Made by a program: the position numbers and the translations under genes
Shown: positions 1-4,264 of the stretch, one piece after another
Position numbering within the stretch: position 1 is the stretch's first letter
Layout: each line of letters begins with the position of its first letter
The notes under the pieces: model-generated
What the model was told of the DNA's origin: nothing
Databases searched by the model: none
The model's input: only the letters and a program-made list of their open reading frames with translations
Origin: CAYNYM01 sp049366815
GTDB lineage: Bacteria; Desulfobacterota; DSM-4660; Desulfatiglandales; HGW-15
Assembly: GCA_049366815.1 (NCBI GenBank)
Contig: JBMNCO010000102.1
Span: 1 to 6,354, forward strand
Length of the DNA stretch: 6,354 bases
Direction: 5' to 3'

Positions 1-28
1 TTCTTCATCAAGGAGAGGTCATCCAAAA

Positions 29-36
29 AAACGGAG
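29..36. repeat. Target-site duplication, left copy
   Basis: The octamer AAACGGAG lies immediately outside the left inverted repeat and recurs exactly at 306-313, immediately outside the right one. The match stops at 8 bp on both sides (A against C before it, G against A after it). The repeat therefore ends exactly where the inverted repeats begin, as a transposition footprint should. Confidence 0.88.
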
Positions 37-65
37 GTAACTACTCAGCTAGATAGGCTGTAGGC
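37..65 (+). repeat. Left terminal inverted repeat
   Basis: It starts GTAACT and ends in the 12-mer TAGGCTGTAGGC (54-65). Aligned to the reverse complement of 276-305 it matches at 24 of 30 columns with one 1-nt gap. The outer 6 bp and the inner 12 bp are perfect, and the middle is degenerate around a shared TCAG. Confidence 0.85.
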
Positions 66-97
66 ATTTAGGCTGTGAGATACCGCAGGAAGGGAAG

Positions 98-247
98 ATG
101 CGCGATCATAGGAAACTCAGAGCTTTTGAATTGGCTTTGGCCTGTCAAGACGGGTATTCTTATGAACGTGAAATGTCTAGCTGTGAATCAAAAATTGTGG
201 AAGCCGAGAAGGTTTTGGGTGCCCTGCTTCGATCAAGGCGCGGATAG
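98..247 (+). pseudogene. Internally deleted four-helix-bundle protein remnant (IVS/S23 type)
   Basis: This 49-codon ORF starts MRDHRKLRAFELA, which I recognise as the typical N-terminus of the 23S rRNA intervening-sequence four-helix-bundle family. Residues 33-46 read IVEAEKVLGALLRS, typical of the family's last helix. The usual length is about 115-125 residues, and the middle, which holds the usual LTSQLRRAAVS..NI.EG segment, is absent. The join falls near residues 13-16. The deletion keeps the frame and the ORF ends with its own TAG. A purine-rich GGAAGGGA precedes the ATG. The family's function is not settled, and this copy is too short to make a four-helix bundle alone. It lies wholly inside the mobile element and on the same strand as its left end. 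I call it a pseudogene, but a shortened protein cannot be excluded. Confidence 0.7.
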
Positions 248-275
248 GGAAGGGTTCGAAAACGAATAGCCTTTA

Positions 276-305
276 GCCTACAGCCTAACCAACCTGAACA
301 GTTAC
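276..305 (-). repeat. Right terminal inverted repeat
   Basis: It contains GCCTACAGCCTA (276-287), the exact reverse complement of 54-65, and ends AGTTAC (300-305), the reverse complement of 37-42. It directly abuts the right target duplication. Confidence 0.85.
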
Positions 306-313
306 AAACGGAG
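306..313. repeat. Target-site duplication, right copy
   Basis: This is AAACGGAG, identical to 29-36. Removing 37-313 restores an uninterrupted site in which the A-run at 25-31 is followed by CGGAG and then ATGG. The insertion point lies 10 bp beyond the stop codon of the minus-strand nudC gene. Confidence 0.88.
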
Positions 314-323
314 ATGGTCTCTT

Positions 324-1136
324 CTAACGGTAGGTGTCCACAAACCAATCGATGAGTTTTCGGGCAATGCTTATCTTGTCGGGAACAGGGGGAAGCCGGT
401 GGGGTGAATACCAGCCCGCTTCCGCTATCTCGTTGTGATCAATAACGATCTCACCTCCTGCATATCGCGCCGTAAAGGCGATCATCAGAGAGTCGGGAAA
501 GGGCCAGGGCTGGCTTCCAAAATAGCGAATGTCCCCGATCTCTAAGCCCACCTCTTCTTTCACTTCCCGCCTCAGGCATTCCTCAAGGGTCTCGCCGGGC
601 TCCACGAAACCGGCCAGGACACTGTACATGTGAACGGGAAATCGATTGGCCCTCGCGAGAAGGATGCGCTCGTCCCTGACAACCGCCGCAATGACAGCGG
701 GCGACAACCTGGGGAATGCCTTGAGACCGCACTCCGGGCACACCTTGGCCCTCTCTTGAGGGATAGGTCGCACGGGAGCCCCGCAGCGGCCGCAATACTG
801 GTTTTTCTGGTCCCACTTCATGATTTGTATGGCGCGGCCCGCCACCTGAAAAAATGTCGTCTCCAACACCCCGAACAACTGGCGGAGGCCCTGAAAACGC
901 ATACCCTCAGGGGCCTCGGCTTGCAGCGGGCATTCCGCAGAAAAGCAGGGCACACCGTCCAGGGTCCCAAGATACTGTTTTCGGACAGGTCCAAGATGAA
1001 GCGCTTCCGGTTCCTCCAGCAAAGGGACCCCGGCGGTCCTGCTTTCGGCCTTGATCAGGAGTCTGTTGCCACGGAAAAAAAACCACCAGGCGGGGCTCCT
1101 CAGGGATGACGGGGAAATCCCGGGTTCAAAACGCAT
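324..1136 (-). CDS. nudC: NAD(H) diphosphatase, NudC-type Nudix hydrolase
   Basis: This cytoplasmic enzyme splits NADH or NAD+ into NMN(H) and AMP; members of the family also remove NAD caps from RNA 5' ends. From the ATG at 1136 the protein has 270 residues, close to the family norm. A zinc ribbon has Cys115, Cys118, Cys133 and Cys136 (CGRC and CPEC). The Nudix box spans residues 176-198 and fits GX5EX7REUXEEXGU fully, with REVKEEVGL at its end. It is followed at 208-216 by SQPWPFPDS, the NudC signature that separates NAD(H) hydrolases from other Nudix enzymes. The ATG is preceded by GGAAGGGG with an 8-nt spacing, which is why I prefer it. A GTG at 1160 overlaps the stop codon of the upstream decarboxylase gene as GTGA and would add 8 residues by translational coupling. 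It is the last gene of the operon. No strong terminator follows; the mobile element sits just downstream. Confidence 0.93.
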   Translation of the reverse strand: MRFEPGISPSSLRSPAWWFFFRGNRLLIKAESRTAGVPLLEEPEALHLGPVRKQYLGTLDGVPCFSAECPLQAEAPEGMRFQGLRQLFGVLETTFFQVAGRAIQIMKWDQKNQYCGRCGAPVRPIPQERAKVCPECGLKAFPRLSPAVIAAVVRDERILLARANRFPVHMYSVLAGFVEPGETLEECLRREVKEEVGLEIGDIRYFGSQPWPFPDSLMIAFTARYAGGEIVIDHNEIAEAGWYSPHRLPPVPDKISIARKLIDWFVDTYR

Positions 1137-1156
1137 CAGCGAGACCCCTTCCACCC

Positions 1157-2896
1157 TCACTGGTTCCCCATGACCAACGGTATGGCCGAATCCGCCGTGT
1201 TGTTTCGGCATCCGGCCACGATGCGACAAAAGGCCGCCTCGAACTCCCGCCATATCTCCAGGCCGATACGGTTGTGTGTGTCCACGATTTCCTTCAGGAT
1301 GTCCTTGTCGGTGAGTGGATTGATGAGAACGGCCCTCAGAACGACGATGTTTTGAGGGCGGTACCGTGTGGCTTCAAGTGTGGTCCTGGACACGAAGGTC
1401 GTGTCATCCATCCTGAGGGCCTTGTGCAGCTTGATGTTCAGGCCGTTTATCAGGTGATTGATCTTTCGGATGTTTTTGTCCATTTCTCTGACAACGGCCT
1501 TGTCATGGGTGGTTTTCCTGATGGACAGCCATTTGCCGACCTGTTCCTGAACGACCTGGGGGCTGAAACGGTAGTTGAGGATAAAGAGTTCCGGCTTGTT
1601 GAGGGTTTCGAAATTCCCGCAACCATCCAGGATCTCTTTGAGCGCATCGGTATTTTCACGCGCACTTCTGAAAAGGAGTCCATATCCCTGGCGCCCGATA
1701 ATCTTTAAAGCAGCCCAGGGCTTGAGGCTGGAAAAGGGGCGGGATCCTTCGATGGTAAACCGACCCATGTCCACGGAGTTTCTGCGGATCACGTAGTTTG
1801 AACTCTGCCGGATCTGGTTGAGGTCTTTTTCGCTCTTTAAAAGGACGAGCCCGATGGTCATGGGACAATAGAGCAGTTTATGGGCATCAATGGTGACCGA
1901 ATCGGCCTTCTCAATACCCTTGAACATCGGGCGGTATTCGTCTACCAAGAGGGCGGAGCCCCCCCAGCAGGCATCCACATGAAAATGGGCCCCCACTTGT
2001 CTGGCTATTTCCCCCAGTTTTTGAAGATTGTCCACGTTACCCGTTTCGGTGGTGCCGGCGATTCCCACGATGGCGATAATCTTGGTCCGATCTCTCTTGG
2101 CCTTCAGGTAGCGGATCTTTCGATTGAGACTTCGGAGGTCTATGCGGTTGCAGTCATCCACAGGAATGGGCAGGACATTTTCTTCTCCCAACCCAAGGAT
2201 ATTGGCCGATTTCTTGATGGAGTAATGGCCTCTGGTCGAGACGAGGACGACTCCCCGCGCGTACCCATAATGTCTCAAGGCCTGCGCCATGCCGGCCGCT
2301 CGGCAGCCCGGGAAATCCCCGTCCGGAGGAAAGGCCTTTTCCCTGGCAATGATAAGGGCCGTCAGGTTTCCGATGGTGCCGTCGGATGTTACATTACCAA
2401 GGGCCACGCGGTGATTCTGAATGTTCTTTTCATAGAACTTGTCCGTCCTGTCAAAGACCAGGCGATGAAACCAGGCCACGAGTTCTCTTTCTACAAAGCT
2501 GGAGGCCTTGGCCGTTTCTATCTTGACCTGATTCTGGTTCAGGGCCGCAATAATCATCTCAAGGAGGATCATAAAATAGGGGATGGCGCTGGTCATGTGG
2601 CCGATATAATAGGGATTAGCGACCTTTACCGAATGTGCCGTCACCTTCCTTTTGATCTCCGCCAGGACATCCTTGATCAGGTTGGGATCATGGGGAACGG
2701 TGGTCTGATCGAATATTTCACTCAGTTTGGGAAGGCCTATGCTGCTGTGGATCCCTCCCTTTTCCGCGAAAAAATCGTGGATCATCTCAAGGAGTTCATG
2801 GCCGAACTCGGTAAACTTGTCCGGCTTGTCCGGCATGATGAAGAGTTTTCGAAGGTAATCCAGATTGCTTTTGACTTCTTTTGCTTGTCGATCCAT
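1157..2896 (-). CDS. panP: PLP-dependent aspartate 1-decarboxylase, PanP-like
   Basis: This is a group II pyridoxal-phosphate decarboxylase of 579 residues. Family marks in order: IGHMTSAIPYF at 98-108; NQNQVKIETAKA at 120-131; the phosphate-binding stretch TSDGTIGN at 170-177; His224 in RGHYS, expected to stack on the PLP ring; GTTETGNVD at 281-289; Asp308 in HVDACWGG for the pyridine nitrogen; and Lys340 in DAHK as the Schiff-base lysine. The stretches around residues 95-130 and 275-340 look, from memory, most like Vibrio/Shewanella PanP, which converts L-aspartate to beta-alanine for pantothenate and CoA. A glutamate or aromatic amino acid decarboxylase is the main alternative. The usual SGGT is S-D-G-T here (Asp172). 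The ATG at 2896 follows nadA by 23 bp, with a G-rich stretch but no classic Shine-Dalgarno. Its frame stays open upstream into nadA, but that extension has no family features. Confidence 0.82.
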   Translation of the reverse strand: MDRQAKEVKSNLDYLRKLFIMPDKPDKFTEFGHELLEMIHDFFAEKGGIHSSIGLPKLSEIFDQTTVPHDPNLIKDVLAEIKRKVTAHSVKVANPYYIGHMTSAIPYFMILLEMIIAALNQNQVKIETAKASSFVERELVAWFHRLVFDRTDKFYEKNIQNHRVALGNVTSDGTIGNLTALIIAREKAFPPDGDFPGCRAAGMAQALRHYGYARGVVLVSTRGHYSIKKSANILGLGEENVLPIPVDDCNRIDLRSLNRKIRYLKAKRDRTKIIAIVGIAGTTETGNVDNLQKLGEIARQVGAHFHVDACWGGSALLVDEYRPMFKGIEKADSVTIDAHKLLYCPMTIGLVLLKSEKDLNQIRQSSNYVIRRNSVDMGRFTIEGSRPFSSLKPWAALKIIGRQGYGLLFRSARENTDALKEILDGCGNFETLNKPELFILNYRFSPQVVQEQVGKWLSIRKTTHDKAVVREMDKNIRKINHLINGLNIKLHKALRMDDTTFVSRTTLEATRYRPQNIVVLRAVLINPLTDKDILKEIVDTHNRIGLEIWREFEAAFCRIVAGCRNNTADSAIPLVMGNQ

Positions 2897-2919
2897 GGCC
2901 CCCCCAGCACCTATGGCCT

Positions 2920-3861
2920 TCAGCCTCTCGGCACAGCAAGCATGCGTTCGACTGCTCCCCTGGCCCGAATTCCGATATTGTCCGGAACCTTGACCTGCGG
3001 TTTCATGTTCTCGAGGGCCTTCAGGATGTCTTTCGGCCTCGTCTTCTTCATATCCTGACACACCATCTGATCATCCGCCGGATAAAAAATTTTATCCGGG
3101 TTGGCCTTTGAGAGGGGGTAGAGTATCCCCTTCTCCGTGCCGACAATAAATTCCCTTCGATCGGACTCGGCGGCAAGGGCGAGCATCCCGGACGTACTCT
3201 TGATCTCATCGGCCAGATCTAGGACTTCCGGCGGGCATTCCGGATGGGCCATGAACACCGCATCCGGATGGGCCGCCTTCATCTTCCGGACCTGTTCCGG
3301 CCTGAGATTGTTGTGCACGGGACAATATCCCTCCCAGTAGCTGATCGCCCTTCCGGTCTTTTTTGCGGCATACTGCGCAAGATTCTTGTCCGGGGTCATC
3401 AGGATCGATTCCTCCGGGCCGATGGAGTTGACCACCTGCACCACATTGGCCGACGTACAGCACAGATCGCTCTCCGCCTTGACTTCCGCCGTGGTGTTGA
3501 CATAACTGACCACCACAGCACCCGGCATCTCCTGTTTCTTTTTTCTCAGTTCCTCCGCTGTAATCATGTCCGCCATGGGGCATCCTGCGCTCATCACAGG
3601 CAGGAGGACGATCTTGTCCGGAGAGAGGATAGAGGCCGTCTCGGCCATAAAATGGACCCCGCAAAATACGATCACTTCCGCATCCGTTTCGGAGGCCCTT
3701 ATGGACAGCTCCAGGGAATCTCCGCAAAAATCAGCCAGGTCCTGAACCTCGGGAACCTGATAGTTGTGGGCCAGGAGGATGGCGTTCCTCTGTTTGAGGA
3801 GTCCCCTGATGGCCTCTTCCTGGGCCTTGGTGTTGCTGTTCTCGTTTTGCATGGCTGACAA
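2920..3861 (-). CDS. nadA: Quinolinate synthase NadA
   Basis: NadA condenses iminoaspartate with dihydroxyacetone phosphate to give quinolinate, the first pyridine of de novo NAD synthesis, using an oxygen-sensitive [4Fe-4S] cluster. The 313 residues fit the compact form of the family. The three cluster cysteines are visible: Cys94 in AGCPMADM, Cys180 in WEGYCPVH and Cys268 in MVCQDMK. Their spacing of 86 and 88 resembles that of characterised NadA proteins. Other marks are LLAHNYQ.PE.QD..DF.GDSL at 29-50, FCGVHFMAE at 66-74, SYVNTTAE.KA at 119-129 and MAHPECP at 204-210. I chose the TTG at 3861 because AAGGAG lies 6 nt before it; an in-frame ATG at 3852 is 15 nt from the same site and would give 310 residues. 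It is the first gene of the operon. The oxidase or dehydrogenase that supplies iminoaspartate (NadB or equivalent) is not in the window. Confidence 0.96.
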   Translation of the reverse strand: MSAMQNENSNTKAQEEAIRGLLKQRNAILLAHNYQVPEVQDLADFCGDSLELSIRASETDAEVIVFCGVHFMAETASILSPDKIVLLPVMSAGCPMADMITAEELRKKKQEMPGAVVVSYVNTTAEVKAESDLCCTSANVVQVVNSIGPEESILMTPDKNLAQYAAKKTGRAISYWEGYCPVHNNLRPEQVRKMKAAHPDAVFMAHPECPPEVLDLADEIKSTSGMLALAAESDRREFIVGTEKGILYPLSKANPDKIFYPADDQMVCQDMKKTRPKDILKALENMKPQVKVPDNIGIRARGAVERMLAVPRG

Positions 3862-3867
3862 AAGACA

Positions 3868-3873
3868 CTCCTT
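3868..3873 (-). promoter_or_regulatory. Shine-Dalgarno site that selects the nadA start
   Basis: The minus strand reads AAGGAG. The gap is 6 nt to a TTG codon (3861-3859) and 15 nt to the first ATG (3852-3850) in the same frame. Spacing favours the TTG, though a non-AUG start also suggests modest translation. Confidence 0.65.
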
Positions 3874-3883
3874 GTCGTGAGTT

Positions 3884-3950
3884 GGGCCTTCCAGGCCCCG
3901 GGACGTTCCATGGTCCTCCCAGGCAAGGCATGCGGGACCCTTGGCGGTCC
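3884..3950 (-). promoter_or_regulatory. Structured nadA 5' leader with competing hairpins
   Basis: In the predicted nadA leader (minus strand) three short helices can be read. GGACC at 3950-3946 can pair with GGTCC at 3939-3935 across a 6-nt loop. The same GGTCC can instead pair with a second GGACC at 3916-3912, so these two helices exclude each other. Nearer the gene, GGGCCT and AGGCCC (3898-3893 with 3889-3884) form a perfect 6-bp GC-rich stem with a 3-nt loop, ending 10 nt before the ribosome site. Alternative pairing is what attenuators and riboswitches use, but I recognise no known class and chance pairing in GC-rich DNA is possible. Confidence 0.3.
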
Positions 3951-3970
3951 GGATCAGAAGGCCATGCCTA

Positions 3971-4000
3971 CCTATAATGAATTTTCCCCTGTTGAGTCAA
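3971..4000 (-). promoter_or_regulatory. Candidate sigma70 promoter for nadA-panP-nudC
   Basis: On the minus strand TTGACT (4000-3995, 5 of 6 to consensus) and TATAGG (3976-3971, 4 of 6) are 18 bp apart. Transcription would start near 3964 and leave a leader of about 100 nt. The -35 box overlaps the 9-bp palindrome TTGAGTCAA (3992-4000), a possible but unproven regulator site. Confidence 0.45.
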
Positions 4001-4145
4001 GTCGTTTGAGAGAATACTGACCCCTATAGACCAAGGGACGACGACGCCGTGACGCGTCCGCAAGGATAAAGAAGTCCTATACCCTTTACGACGGAGGGTG
4101 TTTAGAGGCAAAACCACCTTTATTTGCTATGTATTTTTTTACATT
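4001..4145. other. Intergenic spacer between divergent promoters
   Basis: No ORF is supportable here. The left half is GC-rich with short inverted repeats, including GACGCGTC at 4051-4058 and ACCCT/AGGGT arms at 4081-4085 and 4095-4099. The right end is AT-rich, with seven or more T residues before 4140, and could act as an upstream promoter element for the plus-strand gene. I see no convincing terminator. Confidence 0.5.
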
Positions 4146-4163
4146 ATCGAACGTTCGTTCAAT
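4146..4163. promoter_or_regulatory. Candidate TetR-family operator
   Basis: ATCGAACG-TT-CGTTCAAT is an inverted repeat in which 7 of 8 arm positions pair around a 2-nt centre. It contains the perfect 10-bp palindrome CGAACGTTCG (4148-4157). It ends 7 bp before the candidate -35 box of the beta-oxidation gene. GAACG/CGTTC arms are typical of TetR-family operators, and TetR-type repressors commonly control acyl-CoA metabolism genes. The regulator itself is not in the window. Confidence 0.5.
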
Positions 4164-4170
4164 TTTATCA

Positions 4171-4199
4171 TTGACCTCCCGGCTCTAATCTGATATGAG
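4171..4199 (+). promoter_or_regulatory. Candidate sigma70 promoter for the dehydrogenase/hydratase gene
   Basis: TTGACC (4171-4176, 5 of 6 to consensus) and TATGAG (4194-4199, 4 of 6) are 17 bp apart. The predicted start near 4206 leaves a leader of about 60 nt. Confidence 0.45.
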
Positions 4200-4235
4200 A
4201 AGAAAAGTTTTATTGGGAGCAATCTAAATCACTGT

Positions 4236-4245
4236 TGACCGGTCA
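4236..4245. promoter_or_regulatory. Perfect palindrome TGACCGGTCA in the leader
   Basis: A 10-bp perfect palindrome lies between the predicted transcription start and the ribosome site (GGAGG at 4252-4256). It could be a second operator acting as a roadblock. One 10-bp palindrome is weak evidence alone. Confidence 0.25.
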
Positions 4246-4264
4246 TAGAATGGAGGTTCAAGGC

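Larger units (their letters stand above)
37..305 (+). mobile_element. 269-bp MITE-like element with IS66-type ends
   Basis: The two ends form an imperfect inverted repeat of about 30 bp (5'-GTAACT ... AGTTAC-3'), and an 8-bp direct repeat abuts both ends. Terminal GTAA and an 8-bp duplication are the known signature of IS66-family elements; the assignment to that family is my inference. There is no transposase and no room for one, so any movement would need an enzyme acting in trans. Inside, near each end, sit copies of the heptamer TAGGCTG: forward at 54-60 and 69-75, inverted at 281-287, with degenerate copies between. The cargo is a short four-helix-bundle ORF remnant at 98-247. Other IS families also give 8-bp duplications (ISL3, for example), so the family call is less certain than the fact of insertion. 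Confidence 0.82.

Noticed and set aside
75..269. A 64-codon frame overlapping the four-helix-bundle remnant
   Set aside because: It is a different frame of the same stretch with no recognisable motif. The frame at 98-247 matches known protein ends and explains the region.
1106..1708. A 200-codon plus-strand frame spanning the panP/nudC junction
   Set aside because: It is a shadow of the two minus-strand genes, with no motif and no ribosome site.
1880..3058. A 392-codon open frame on the plus strand opposite panP
   Set aside because: It is antisense to a gene with clear PLP-enzyme motifs, shows no family features, and long antisense frames are expected in GC-rich coding DNA.
3973..3978. Perfect TATAAT on the plus strand
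   Set aside because: No -35 box lies 16-18 bp upstream (nearest TTGGCG at 3941 is too far) and the leader to the plus-strand gene would be over 270 nt. The opposite strand gives a better promoter reading.
4081..4103. ACCCT/AGGGT hairpin followed by TTT as a terminator
   Set aside because: The stem is short and the loop 9 nt, the T-run is too short, and no plus-strand gene ends just before it.
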